Source: Xenorhabdus vietnamensis
GTDB lineage: Bacteria; Pseudomonadota; Gammaproteobacteria; Enterobacterales; Enterobacteriaceae
Direction: 5' to 3'
Assembly (NCBI RefSeq): GCF_002127535.1
Contig: NZ_MUBJ01000003.1
Span: forward strand, 1-36,100
DNA: 36,100 nt
Below are positions 9,977-18,980 of this stretch, one piece after another. A program made the position numbers and the translations under genes. Under the pieces are notes generated by a model, which saw only the letters and a program-made list of their open reading frames with translations, was not told the DNA's origin and searched no databases. Every line of letters starts with the position of its first letter. Position 1 is the first letter of the stretch.

Positions 9977-10135
9977 ATGGATAGGGAGGAAGTTAATTAT
10001 ATTCACGATACAAACAGTGCTGCTTTGTCAGGTGTTTTTCGGTTTGGTGCCGTTACTATCAATGAAAGATTTAAGGAGTACAAATATGTTTACTTCCAGA
10101 TTAACAATGTCGTACTTATTTATGTGAATCCGTGA
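9977..10135 (+). CDS. Possible 52-residue hypothetical protein between glpT and glpQ
   Basis: An ATG-initiated frame of 52 codons (MDREEVNYIHDTNSAALSG, then alternating hydrophobic beta-like segments ending LIYVNP). Composition and codon use look protein-like and unlike the surrounding AT-rich DNA. No Shine-Dalgarno precedes the ATG, so it may be the tail of a decayed gene. I do not recognise a family. A second frame overlaps it: AAGGAG followed by an ATG at 10086 that encodes only 13 residues. This sits in the 603-base gap that splits glpT from glpQ; the rest of the gap is AT-rich and shows no other gene. Confidence 0.3.
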   Translation: MDREEVNYIHDTNSAALSGVFRFGAVTINERFKEYKYVYFQINNVVLIYVNP

Positions 10136-10213
10136 GGCGAAAGAAAGCAATATATTTGTCAATGTATAATATGCTTAACTATTTTTATTTCAAACGTTCA
10201 GTATTACTAATGA

Positions 10214-10244
10214 AATCGCAGTGCAATAATCTTACACTGCGATT
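10214..10244 (-). terminator. Inverted repeat downstream of glpT, probable terminator
   Basis: A perfect 10-bp stem (AATCGCAGTG with CACTGCGATT), an 11-base loop, 34 bases after the glpT stop. The minus-strand tail is only moderately T-rich, so termination efficiency is uncertain; a role in stabilising the glpT 3' end is also possible. Confidence 0.5.
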
Positions 10245-10277
10245 GATATAGTTATTAATTAGTGTCTTTTTGTTATG

Positions 10278-11630
10278 TCATTGACCTTGACGGGCAATTT
10301 CCTGTTTGTGTTTATTTTCACTTAACATGACAAACAAAAGCAGGATAACAGAGAGGGCGCTACCACCGATCATGACCATAAAGCCGCCGTCCCAGCCAAA
10401 GAAATCAACGGTGTAACCAACAATGATACTGGCTGCAACTGAGCCACCCAGATAGCCGAATAAACCGGTAAAACCTGCTGCTGTCCCTGCCGCTTTTTTC
10501 GGTGCCAGTTCCAGAGCGTGCAGTCCGATCAGCATGACTGGGCCGTAAATCAGGAAGCCGATAACCAGCATACAGAGCATATCGATGTTCGGGTTACCTG
10601 CAGGGTTCATCCAGAATACAATAGTCGCGATAGTAACGAGTACCATGAAGAACACGCCAGTTGCACCACGGTTACCTTTGAACACTTTGTCAGACATCCA
10701 GCCACACAATAACGTACCTGGAATACCCGCATACTCATACAAGAAGTAAGCCCAGGAAGATTTATCCATGGCAAAGTGTTTTACTTCCTTCAAGTAAGTT
10801 GGTGACCAATCAAGAATACCGTAGCGCAGCAAGTATACGAATACGTTGGCAATTGCGATCATCCACAGTAATTTGTTTGGCAAAATGTACTGCATGAAAA
10901 TTTCTTTTGCTGTCAGTTCTTTTTCGTTTTTGTCTGTGTAGTCTGGTGGATAGTCGTTTTTGTATTCTTCGATTGGCGGTAAGCCACAGGATTGTGGTGT
11001 ATCGCGCATTAAGGCGAAAACGATTATTGCCACGAGAATCGCTGCAAATGCTGGCATATAAAACGCGGCTTTCCAGTCATTGAACCAAGCCATACCCAGC
11101 ATGAACAGTAATGGTGGAATGCCTCCGCCAACGTTATGAGCACAGTTCCAGACTGAAACAATGCCGCCACGCTCTTTCTGTGACCACCAATGAACCATGG
11201 TGCGCCCACAAGGAGGCCAGCCCATACCTTGGAACCAACCGCAGAGGAACAGTAGGACGAACATGATGGCAATACTGGACGTCGCCCATGGTACAAAGCC
11301 CATAAACAACATAACTGCTGCTGCCAATATCAAACCAGCAGGTAAGAAAATACGCGGATTCGAGCGGTCGGAAACAGAACCCATGATGAATTTTGAGAAT
11401 CCGTATGCAATTGAAATACCTGATAGTGCGAAGCCAAGATCTCCTTTAGAAAAACCTTGTTCGGCTAAAGCAGGCATGGCTAGAGCAAAGTTTTTTCTTA
11501 CTAAGTAGTAAGCCGCATACCCAAAGAATATTCCTATAAAAATTTGCCAGCGCAAGCGACGATAGAGTGGATCTATTTCTTGTGCAGGCAGTCGGGCTTT
11601 ATGAGATGCCGGCTTGAAAATACTTAACAT
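10278..11630 (-). CDS. glpT: sn-Glycerol-3-phosphate/phosphate antiporter GlpT
   Basis: GlpT is an inner-membrane major-facilitator antiporter (organophosphate:Pi family) that imports glycerol-3-phosphate in exchange for phosphate and is also the usual entry route of fosfomycin. The chosen 450-residue protein (E. coli: 452) begins [15 protein letters not shown]; a 14-residue longer frame is rejected because the ATG at 11630 has GGAG upstream and matches the family. Twelve spans are expected. The conserved RKNFALAMP segment near the first helix and [17 protein letters not shown] are intact. It is the partner of glpQ downstream. Confidence 0.97.
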   Translation of the reverse strand: MLSIFKPASHKARLPAQEIDPLYRRLRWQIFIGIFFGYAAYYLVRKNFALAMPALAEQGFSKGDLGFALSGISIAYGFSKFIMGSVSDRSNPRIFLPAGLILAAAVMLFMGFVPWATSSIAIMFVLLFLCGWFQGMGWPPCGRTMVHWWSQKERGGIVSVWNCAHNVGGGIPPLLFMLGMAWFNDWKAAFYMPAFAAILVAIIVFALMRDTPQSCGLPPIEEYKNDYPPDYTDKNEKELTAKEIFMQYILPNKLLWMIAIANVFVYLLRYGILDWSPTYLKEVKHFAMDKSSWAYFLYEYAGIPGTLLCGWMSDKVFKGNRGATGVFFMVLVTIATIVFWMNPAGNPNIDMLCMLVIGFLIYGPVMLIGLHALELAPKKAAGTAAGFTGLFGYLGGSVAASIIVGYTVDFFGWDGGFMVMIGGSALSVILLLFVMLSENKHKQEIARQGQ

Positions 11631-12612
11631 ATTTGTCTCCACATGACTTCTGTATGAGCGAATCACCACCATTGAGCAGTGATGGTGTTAAACGAAAAAT
11701 TTTAACTGTTTATTTTCTATATCGAAGGAAATATTAGCTAAAACGACCTTTTATAACTGTGAGTTATCGCCAACATATAAATTTAATTCTGTAAAGTTAA
11801 CTATTTTGAGTGACTTAGTACTTTTTTAAAATGTAATTTATATTACATTATCGTGATAATCATCACAATAAATAGCTTTACTTATTTTTTTGTACGTTTA
11901 AAGTTCGTTTTTATTCTCTATCAAACAAAATCTCAATCAAATAAAAGCTTATTTTTATTAGGGGATTTTACTGATGTAGGTACCATAAAATCATATAAAT
12001 GTAACCCACATAAATATTACTTTTATAACTGTAATCTAATTAATGGATGGACAGCATTTTTCTATCTGTTGTTTTTAACAGATCGTACTATTTATCTTAT
12101 GGTGTTATTTAAATAATATTTTCATTTATTCATGTGATTTACTTTTTATTTACATGTCTTGCGTTTTTTATAACGCGGTTACAAATAAAATGTTTGAAAT
12201 TGAAATTCAAAATAATGGATATTACTACAAATAGTTATTCATGCTCATCACAGCAGTTTTTAAGCAGGGTTGAATGACTATTTTCGCAGTAAACAACAAT
12301 AATATCAATTGGTTAAGGTCAATGGTTACGGATTGTATAGGCGTAATACACTCTGTCTTCCAATTAATGACTAGCTTTATATAAGTTGATTATTTAATTA
12401 ATAAAATATTACAAATTAATACTAATTAATATATTTAGTAAATTTGCAAGAAACTTTTGCAATTTATTTTTCTGATTCAGTTAATGTCAACGTAAGGTAT
12501 TTGAAAATACTGCATGTAGGCAACGGCTGAAAGATAACGACTACCAGCATTGATGCCTCCATTCATCATAAAAAGTGATGAAATCAATGGGGCTCAGAAT
12601 GAGAGCATCATT
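11631..12612. other. AT-rich intergenic region upstream of glpT and the NRPS gene
   Basis: About 980 bases between divergent glpT and the NRPS. It should contain both promoters. A GlpR-like half site (TTCGATAT on the minus strand) lies about 90 bases upstream of the glpT ATG but is only a half match. An 87-codon AT-rich frame at 11853-12116 lacks a ribosome-binding site and family signature and is treated as chance. No RNA gene or repeat was recognised. Confidence 0.5.
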
Positions 12613-15600
12613 ATGAATACTTACACACACAAGGCAATATTACACACAGCATTTACTACTGGGCAAAAAAATTCTTCTGCTGTTGAAACTGAATTTAATA
12701 GTAATATCAGTCAGATAACAGCAGAGCTAGAACCGTGGTTTCAAAACGTTCCTTCTCGATTGGCTGAGCTGGCAAAGAGTATACCAAATGACATAGCTGT
12801 TTCTGATCCACATGAAACGTTGACATTTGGTGAATTAGATCAGCGAATTGAGAGTGTGGCACATGTTTTGCGTCACCACGGTGCCAAAATGGGTAGCAAT
12901 GTTGCCATTGCGGCCCAGCGGGGTATTTCATGGTTTGTGACCATGCAGGCAATTTGGCGAATTGGGGCGGTGTATATCCCCCTGAATACCATGATGCCGG
13001 AAAAGCGCCTGAATGATATTCTCGCCAGTCTGCCGGAAAGTATTCTGGTATCAGATGATACTGTGTCGGCGGGGCTTAAGGCGTCAATATTAATTCCTAT
13101 GGACACTATCTTAAATAGCAGTACTCCAGCCAAAGCAGCAGAGAATAGCGATATCCCTGCGCTGGGTGATCATCCTGCTTATGTGATGTTCACTTCTGGC
13201 TCTACAGGATTGCCAAAAGCGGTACAAGTACAGCATGACAATTTGGCTGCTTGCCTATGCGGATTCGGCAAGTTGTTGTCAATCAGTCAGCGTGACCATA
13301 TGTTGGCGTTGACAACGTTCTCTTTTGATATCTCCGTTCTGGAACTACTGCTGACTGTAGTTCATGGTGGCAGTATCTATATCGCTTCGATTGATACTCA
13401 ACGTGATGCAATGGCGTTGTCTAAGATACTGTCGAATCCAAAATTCACTTTTGCCCAAGCAACACCAGTGACTTGGTCAATGGCCCTGAATGCCGGCTGG
13501 AAGCCTCGCCCGAAAATGGGCATGCTGTGCGGAGGAGAAGCGTTGTCACAAGATCTGGCAGATCAACTGACAGCGACCGGAGGTACATTATGGAACGTCT
13601 ACGGCCCTACGGAAACAACCATCTGGTCAACCGCATACCGCATGAAAAAAGGCGATAAAGTTCAATTGGGTGGCCCTATTCCGGGCACCAGTATTACGAT
13701 TGTGGATAAACACCTGAGACCGGTTCCAAAAGGAACTGTGGGAGAAATTCTCATCGGTGGATTGGGTGTGACCGCAGGTTATCGCAATAATCCAACTGAA
13801 ACGGCCAAAAGATATGTCCCCGATATGGCACAAGAAGGTAAAAGGGCCTATTTGACGGGAGATATGGCACGTATGCTTGAAGATGGCTCCCTCATCTATA
13901 TGGGGAGACAAGATGATCAAGTGAAAGTACGAGGATATCGAATCGAATTAGGTGAGATAGAAATTGCATTGAGAAAACAAAATGGCGTACAGGATGCCAT
14001 TATCCGAGTCGCTGGCAGTGGTGATTTTGCCAAGATCCAAGCGTTTATATTGTTCAATCCCAATATGGTCTTACCGGAGGACTGGGTACGTGAGACTCAA
14101 GTTTCTCTCAGAGAAGTACTGCATGAAGCCTGGACACCTGCTGAATATTACCGTATCCCTTATATTCCTCTGACAAGCAGTGGCAAAAGAGATAAAAAGC
14201 GGTTGGAAGAAGTTGCGGAACGACTAAATGCCAGTCATAACATAGTACAACCACAAACTGAAACTGAAAAACATGTTTATAGTATTTGGAGTAGCTTACT
14301 GGCGACGGATTTATTTGGTATTACTGACGATTTCTTCCAAATCGGGGGGCATTCTATCCTTGTCGCCCGCATGGTAGAACACATTGAAAAAGCGTTTTCA
14401 ATGAGGATTCCGATTTCCGGTATCTATGTTGAGCCGACAGTTGCCAGAATAGCATCTATTTTGGATGAAATGATGGCTGCACGTCAGGCAAACCCTGCTC
14501 AGCTCGCAGGAGCATACCATAGTGAAGCGTTAATTCAGCAGCATGCTGAGACACTCAAGAATGACGTTTACCTGAAAGAAGGGGTTCGTCCTGATGGGCT
14601 GGTTCATGCCAATTGGTATCAGCCCGCCAAAGTATTACTGACAGGAGCGACCGGATATCTTGGGCTGCATTTGCTGGAGCAAATACTGAAACAAACTTCG
14701 GCCAGAGTGATTTGTTTGTGCCGTGCATCTGATGCGGAACATGCTCGTGAAAGAGTCAAGGCCGGATTCAAAAATTACCACATTGATGTAGGTAACAGGC
14801 TTAACCGTGTAGATTTTGTTATCGGTGATTTGGGACAACCTCGTTTTGGTTTATTGCCGGAATCATGGACACAATTGGCAGAAGAGGTTGATGTTATTTA
14901 CCACAACGGAGCACTGGTTAATTTCATCTATCCTTATAGTGCCTTGAAAAGCATTAACGTTGATGGTACCAGAACAGCACTGGAACTGGCCTGTACTGCA
15001 CGCTTGAAACATTTTCACTATGTTTCTTCTGTAAACGCACTGTTTGCCACAGAATCACCTCGCCCTTATATGGAAGATGATCGTGCCATGAGTGAGTCAG
15101 TTCGTGATCCTTCCGGTTATTCGGGAAGTAAATGGGTATCTGAGGGGATCATCAATATTGCCCGTCAAAGAGGTGTTCCCGTCAGTATTTACCGGCCGGG
15201 GTTGATCCTCGGGCATACCCGTACAGGTGCAGCACAGGGGAATGATTATCTGATTGCATCCTTGAAAGGCTATCTGGCAATGGGTTTTTATCCTGACCAT
15301 GCTCTGTTGTTGGATATCGTGCCGGTGGATTATGTGGCGGCTTCATTGATACATATCTCAAGACAGCCGGAATCCAATGGCAAATTCTTTAACCTGTTTA
15401 ACCCGGAACAGGTGTCTATCCGGCAATTTTTCGACTGGGTGCAGGATTTTGGTTATATCCTCAACCCTGTACCATTTAATGAGGGTAAAGATAAGATCCT
15501 TGCACTAGATGATACTCACCCATTGTATCCCTTGATTCCGTTGATCAGAGATATGACAGAAAGACCTTATCGTGCGTTAGATCCGGATTATATTGATGAA

Positions 15601-15780
15601 ATCCATCCTGAATTGGAGCTAAAAAATACACTGGCAGGGTTGGCGGGAAGTGATATCCGTTGCCCAATAATTACTTCGGAGTATGTGCATCAGGTATTAC
15701 GTTACCTGATTGGCATTGGATTCTTGCCGGCTGCTCTTTCAGAAAGTTTCAAAAAGGAGGCAATAGCATGGAACGGTTAA
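12613..15780 (+). CDS. One-module NRPS: adenylation - carrier - thioester reductase
   Basis: A cytoplasmic 1055-residue enzyme with no condensation domain. The adenylation domain (about residues 50-530) shows core motifs TSGSTGLPKAV (from residue 194), FDIS, NVYGPTETTIW, YLTGDMARMLEDG and VKVRGYRIELGEIE. A carrier domain follows, with its phosphopantetheine serine in GGHS at residue 581. A C-terminal reductase has an NADPH Rossmann motif TGATGYLG (from 677) and catalytic Tyr836/Lys840 in YSGSK. It should activate one amino acid, load it and release it as an aldehyde. Aligned by eye to PheA, the binding-pocket code is DILQLGVIW plus Lys, which I recognise as close to glycine codes. Such enzymes can feed pyrazine or cyclic-imine formation, but the product is unknown. 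ATG 12613 (GAGAG upstream) is preferred over ATG 12553. An MbtH-like gene overlaps its end. Confidence 0.9.
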   Translation: MNTYTHKAILHTAFTTGQKNSSAVETEFNSNISQITAELEPWFQNVPSRLAELAKSIPNDIAVSDPHETLTFGELDQRIESVAHVLRHHGAKMGSNVAIAAQRGISWFVTMQAIWRIGAVYIPLNTMMPEKRLNDILASLPESILVSDDTVSAGLKASILIPMDTILNSSTPAKAAENSDIPALGDHPAYVMFTSGSTGLPKAVQVQHDNLAACLCGFGKLLSISQRDHMLALTTFSFDISVLELLLTVVHGGSIYIASIDTQRDAMALSKILSNPKFTFAQATPVTWSMALNAGWKPRPKMGMLCGGEALSQDLADQLTATGGTLWNVYGPTETTIWSTAYRMKKGDKVQLGGPIPGTSITIVDKHLRPVPKGTVGEILIGGLGVTAGYRNNPTETAKRYVPDMAQEGKRAYLTGDMARMLEDGSLIYMGRQDDQVKVRGYRIELGEIEIALRKQNGVQDAIIRVAGSGDFAKIQAFILFNPNMVLPEDWVRETQVSLREVLHEAWTPAEYYRIPYIPLTSSGKRDKKRLEEVAERLNASHNIVQPQTETEKHVYSIWSSLLATDLFGITDDFFQIGGHSILVARMVEHIEKAFSMRIPISGIYVEPTVARIASILDEMMAARQANPAQLAGAYHSEALIQQHAETLKNDVYLKEGVRPDGLVHANWYQPAKVLLTGATGYLGLHLLEQILKQTSARVICLCRASDAEHARERVKAGFKNYHIDVGNRLNRVDFVIGDLGQPRFGLLPESWTQLAEEVDVIYHNGALVNFIYPYSALKSINVDGTRTALELACTARLKHFHYVSSVNALFATESPRPYMEDDRAMSESVRDPSGYSGSKWVSEGIINIARQRGVPVSIYRPGLILGHTRTGAAQGNDYLIASLKGYLAMGFYPDHALLLDIVPVDYVAASLIHISRQPESNGKFFNLFNPEQVSIRQFFDWVQDFGYILNPVPFNEGKDKILALDDTHPLYPLIPLIRDMTERPYRALDPDYIDEIHPELELKNTLAGLAGSDIRCPIITSEYVHQVLRYLIGIGFLPAALSESFKKEAIAWNG

Positions 15781-15950
15781 CCGGAAATGATGCCATGAAT
15801 TGGATGGTTGTCATTAATGATAAAAAGCAATATTCAGTCTGGCCTGTTGAGTATGAGATCCCGATGGGATGGATAGCAATCAGCAGGACAGGAACAAAAG
15901 AAGAATGCTTGAGCCATATCGTTAAAATTTGGCCGGAGCCAACAAAATAG
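15768..15950 (+). CDS. MbtH-like NRPS accessory protein
   Basis: MbtH-like proteins bind adenylation domains and are often needed for their folding or activity. The 60-residue protein keeps the signature: ND..QYSVWP, then P.GW, and a terminal CLSHIVKIW. The usual glutamate of N-x-E-x-Q-x-S is replaced by Lys. The ATG follows AAGGAGG and lies 13 bases inside the end of the NRPS gene, so the pair is translationally coupled. This indicates that the NRPS adenylation domain is MbtH-dependent. Confidence 0.9.
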   Translation: MERLTGNDAMNWMVVINDKKQYSVWPVEYEIPMGWIAISRTGTKEECLSHIVKIWPEPTK

Positions 15951-15980
15951 ATATCGCTGATTGACATAGTTAAGCAAATT

Positions 15981-16016
15981 ATGGGCATATCCTTACGGGA
16001 TATGCCCATTTTCTAT
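15981..16016 (+). terminator. Strong Rho-independent terminator of the NRPS-MbtH operon
   Basis: A 12-bp perfect stem (ATGGGCATATCC with GGATATGCCCAT), a 5-base loop and a TTTTCTATTT tail, 31 bases after the MbtH stop. It closes a two-gene operon and makes read-through into the next frame unlikely. Confidence 0.92.
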
Positions 16017-16043
16017 TTGCACCTGCCAGCAATTTTTCACGGT

Positions 16044-16226
16044 TGGCACCGTGTTGATCAAAGCCAATTGAGTCAGGAGCAAATACAGGAGCAAATAAAA
16101 GTATTGAATAGCATGTTGGATGGTGATTTTCAGCAAGGTATCAATAATAGCCAGTATCAGAAAATTGCTAAAGTTAGTCGTGCAACTGCGAGCCGACATT
16201 TAAAACATCTAATAGGCTCCGTATAA
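16044..16226 (+). pseudogene. C-terminal remnant of a Fic-family (DUF4172-type) protein
   Basis: The frame encodes WHRVDQSQLSQEQIQEQIK, then LNSMLDGDFQQGINNSQY and KVSRATASRHLKHLIG before a stop. This is the winged-helix tail found at the end of Fic proteins with an N-terminal DUF4172 domain: a line of the form LN.LLDG.FEGGI....Y.KI..VSRATA.R.L..L. The Fic catalytic motif HPFxxGNGR and the rest of the protein are absent. The open frame upstream is just the preceding terminator. It is therefore debris of a lost AMPylase-type gene, recognised from family memory. Confidence 0.6.
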
Positions 16227-16257
16227 AAAAGTGGAAGATTAATTGAGATAAATCTTT

Positions 16258-16278
16258 AGGGCGAGAATTTCCCGCCCT
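16258..16278 (-). terminator. Probable terminator of gldA
   Basis: AGGGCG and CGCCCT arms around a 9-base loop, 45 bases past the gldA stop on its strand. The tail is AAAGATTT on the minus strand, so it is moderate. Confidence 0.5.
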
Positions 16279-16322
16279 GCAACCGCTGAATGATTTTCAC
16301 AATCACATATTTTCACAATAAC

Positions 16323-17423
16323 TTAATACAGCCAATCTTTGCCCATTCGGTCTGTGGCCAGTATCGCGGCGTAAACCTGATCTGGTGTCACAGCAAATGG
16401 CATATTGTGAATGGTTTCACCTTCGGCACAGCTTGCGATGGCGACTTGCATGATTTTCTGATTCAGTTTTTCATTATCACGTAAGCCCAATTGTTCCAGT
16501 GTGACTGGCAGGCCTACTTGTACACAGAAATCGAGTACTGTTTCCAACTCTTCACTTGGGCTATTTTCCAATATCAATTGTGTCAGAGTACCAAACGCGA
16601 CCTTTTCGCCGTGATAGAGATGATGACATTCTTCCAGCACGGTGAAACCATTGTGGATGGCGTGAGCTGCTGCCAGACCTGCACTTTCAAAACCAATGCC
16701 GCTGAGATAAGTATTCGCCTCAACAATGTTTTCAACCGCGGGTGTACTAACACCTGCTTCGACTGCCAATTTTGCTTTGTAACCTTCTGCCAGTAAGGTG
16801 TCATAACACAGTTTTGCCAACGCCAGACCAGTGGTGGAGGTTGCCCCGCCAGCCATGGTCGGTTTGTGGGCTGCACTGCTGGCTCTCGCTTCAAAGTAGG
16901 TAGCGAGTGCATCTCCCATGCCTGCAACAAGTAGGCGAACTGGCGCCTTGGCGATGATATTGGTATCCATCAGTACGATATTTGGATTTTGTGGATATAA
17001 CCGATAACTGTCGAATTCACCGAGTTCAGTGTAGAGGACAGAAAGGGCACTGGTCGGTGCATCCGTTGAAGCAAGGGTTGGAGAAATAATCACAGGTATT
17101 TTGGATTCGTATGCAACAGCTTTGGCAGTATCAAGCGTTTTTCCTCCCCCGATCCCGATGACAGCCTGACATTGATGCTTCAACAAAATGGCAGACAATC
17201 TATGGATCTCGCTGCGGCTGCATTCACCGTTGAAAAGCTCGAAATGGCTGGTGATTTCGTGCTCTTCTAGGCTTTTGCTGACGGTATCCCCAATAAGGTT
17301 CATGACGAAATTATCAGCAATCACGAAGACATGGTCAGCAAGCATTTTGGTGTATCGACCAATGTGGGATAACGCACCTGGCCCTTGGATATATTTGGAT
17401 GGAGACTGGATCACTTTCAGCAT
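16323..17423 (-). CDS. gldA: Glycerol dehydrogenase GldA
   Basis: GldA is an NAD+-linked, zinc-dependent cytosolic dehydrogenase that interconverts glycerol and dihydroxyacetone and also acts on other vicinal diols and methylglyoxal-derived compounds. The 366-residue protein (E. coli: 367) has the NAD-binding GIGGGKTLDTAKA, STDAPTSALSV, the metal Asp in GMGDALATYFEA and metal histidines in AAAHAIHNG and HLYHGEKVAFG. The ATG at 17423 is preceded by an AAGGAATATT stretch. It stands alone between the NRPS islet and yhhQ, facing away from the NRPS. Confidence 0.96.
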   Translation of the reverse strand: MLKVIQSPSKYIQGPGALSHIGRYTKMLADHVFVIADNFVMNLIGDTVSKSLEEHEITSHFELFNGECSRSEIHRLSAILLKHQCQAVIGIGGGKTLDTAKAVAYESKIPVIISPTLASTDAPTSALSVLYTELGEFDSYRLYPQNPNIVLMDTNIIAKAPVRLLVAGMGDALATYFEARASSAAHKPTMAGGATSTTGLALAKLCYDTLLAEGYKAKLAVEAGVSTPAVENIVEANTYLSGIGFESAGLAAAHAIHNGFTVLEECHHLYHGEKVAFGTLTQLILENSPSEELETVLDFCVQVGLPVTLEQLGLRDNEKLNQKIMQVAIASCAEGETIHNMPFAVTPDQVYAAILATDRMGKDWLY

Positions 17424-17592
17424 AAGAAATATTCCTTCTTCACTGGAAATTAGGCATGGAGTGTCACAATACTGGCATGGAGCAGGCTACGAACAGTTTC
17501 ATACCAAAGTCTGTGTTTACCTGTCCATCAACACTATACGGCAAAATGTATAGATAAGTTATGAGTAAAAGCAGGGAATGGGTGATTTACGA

Positions 17593-17627
17593 GGAAAAAC
17601 GGAAGACTCCCCCGATTAGGGGGAATC
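17593..17627 (-). terminator. Rho-independent terminator of yhhQ
   Basis: GACTCCCCC and GGGGGAATC arms (one mismatch) with a 5-base loop, 8 bases after the yhhQ stop. On the minus strand it is followed by TTCCGTTTTTCC. Confidence 0.75.
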
Positions 17628-17634
17628 GTCATTA

Positions 17635-18303
17635 TTAGGCTTTGGCTGGGGTTTTATCTGCCGTTTGGGCGAAAAAGAATTTCAGTATTAAATTCAACAT
17701 AATGCCATAAGCAGGCAGGAAGAAAAGCATGCAGATAAACAGCTTGAAAGCGTAATCCACCAAAGCAATTTCTACCCAATGCGTTGCCATAAATGCATCA
17801 GTACTGTGGTAAAACGCGATAAAGAAAAAGGCCAGTGTATCGAGCATATTACCGAAAAACATGGCAGCAGCCGGAGCTATCCACCAGCGACTTTTTTGGC
17901 GCAGACGATTGAAGACACCAACATCCAATATTTGGCCGAGCACATAAGCCATAAAGCTAGCTGTTGCAATGCGGGCAACAAACAAATTAAAGGTTCCCAA
18001 TGTTTCAAATCCCTGCCATGTTCCCTGGAAAAACAAAGCGGAAATCAAATAAGAGATCAGCAATGCCGGTAGCATGACGGAAATGATTATCCGGCGTGCC
18101 AGAGGGGCCCCATAAATACGTACAGTCAGGTCAGTCGCTAAAAAGATAAAGGGAAATGTAAATGCTCCCCAAGTGGTATGGAAACTAAAAATGGAGATGG
18201 GTAATTGCACCAGATAGTTACTGGAAGTGATGATCAGAATGTGGAAAAGCGACAGCCAGATCAATGCCGCAGCCCGCTGTTGCGCAGTCAGTTGGAACAT
18301 CAT
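17635..18303 (-). CDS. yhhQ: Queuosine precursor transporter YhhQ
   Basis: YhhQ is an inner-membrane transporter of the VUT/ECF-related family that takes up 7-cyano-7-deazaguanine or related precursors for tRNA queuosine. The 222-residue product has six hydrophobic spans and the family block SSNYLVQLP, HTTWGAFTFPFIFLATDLTVR and LGQILDVGVFNRLR. A frame 15 residues longer exists, but ATG 18303 (or the adjacent ATG 18300) follows AAAGGT and fits the family length of about 221. It is divergent from tusA, the same arrangement as in E. coli. Confidence 0.95.
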   Translation of the reverse strand: MMFQLTAQQRAAALIWLSLFHILIITSSNYLVQLPISIFSFHTTWGAFTFPFIFLATDLTVRIYGAPLARRIIISVMLPALLISYLISALFFQGTWQGFETLGTFNLFVARIATASFMAYVLGQILDVGVFNRLRQKSRWWIAPAAAMFFGNMLDTLAFFFIAFYHSTDAFMATHWVEIALVDYAFKLFICMLFFLPAYGIMLNLILKFFFAQTADKTPAKA

Positions 18304-18471
18304 ATTGTACCTTTTTGGTGGCTGGGGTGAGGGAACCCAAAAAATCAATGCACCTGAAGATCAGGTGGCCGGATCATACGCGCGTCGCGCAATAAAAGTA
18401 AAGTACGGTAGTTGACGATATTTTGTAATATAATCGATTGTCATAGATTGTTTGAACCTACAGAGATTGTT

Positions 18472-18726
18472 ATGTCCGATGCTTTCGCCAACCCCGACAA
18501 AACGCTTGATACGTTGGGATTACGTTGCCCAGAGCCAGTAATGATGGTGCGCAAGGCAGTCCGCCATATGGCTGCTGGTCAGACGTTGTTGATCATTGCG
18601 GATGATCCTGCGACAACCCGTGATATTCCGGGGTTTTGTCGCTTTATGGATCATGCCCTGATCGCTCAGGAGACAGGACAAACTCCTTATCGTTACCTGC
18701 TCAGGAAAAGCGAAAATTCTGTTTAA
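18472..18726 (+). CDS. tusA: Sulfur carrier protein TusA
   Basis: TusA accepts persulfide sulfur from IscS and passes it to TusBCD for 2-thiouridine of tRNA wobble positions, and to other sulfur-transfer pathways. The 84-residue protein contains the CPxP motif [14 protein letters not shown], whose cysteine carries the sulfur, and the conserved [21 protein letters not shown] 18472 is chosen over a 20-codon upstream extension because [16 protein letters not shown] matches the family N-terminus. It is divergent from yhhQ and convergent with zntA. Confidence 0.97.
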   Translation: MSDAFANPDKTLDTLGLRCPEPVMMVRKAVRHMAAGQTLLIIADDPATTRDIPGFCRFMDHALIAQETGQTPYRYLLRKSENSV

Positions 18727-18742
18727 CCAAGAAAATATTATG

Positions 18743-18832
18743 TAATTGACTGGCAGAAAAAAGAAGCCGTGCTAGGCTTCCAATATGGCATTTAGTCAAT
18801 TATCACCTCACTGGATGCCATATTTCTTTTTT
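18743..18832 (+). terminator. Complex terminator with crossing stems after tusA
   Basis: Three stems lie here. A 10-bp perfect stem (AATATGGCAT 18782-18791 with ATGCCATATT 18815-18824) runs into TCTTTTTT and works as a terminator. A 9-bp perfect stem (TAATTGACT 18743-18751 with AGTCAATTA 18794-18802) crosses it, so the two are alternative or form a pseudoknot. A GAAGCC/GGCTTC hairpin (18763-18780) lies inside. The rest of the tusA-zntA gap (18833-18980) shows nothing. Confidence 0.65.
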
Positions 18833-18980
18833 CCTTAATAGCATTCTTTATGTATTTGTAATTTTGAAAAGGTGCGGAGCATTAGCAGCACCTTTTCAGT
18901 TTATTAATTTTTTCTTGTTAATTACCTTCGTTACTTTTCCGTTTGCCTGCTTATGGCGATGCAGATTGAAACTCCGTTTA

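Noticed and set aside
11853..12116. 87-residue ORF upstream of the NRPS
   Set aside because: Phe/Tyr/Ile-rich product of AT-rich DNA, non-ATG start and no Shine-Dalgarno.
15981..16043. Start of the Fic-like frame at the terminator
   Set aside because: The first codons are the terminator stem itself; similarity begins only near residue 22.
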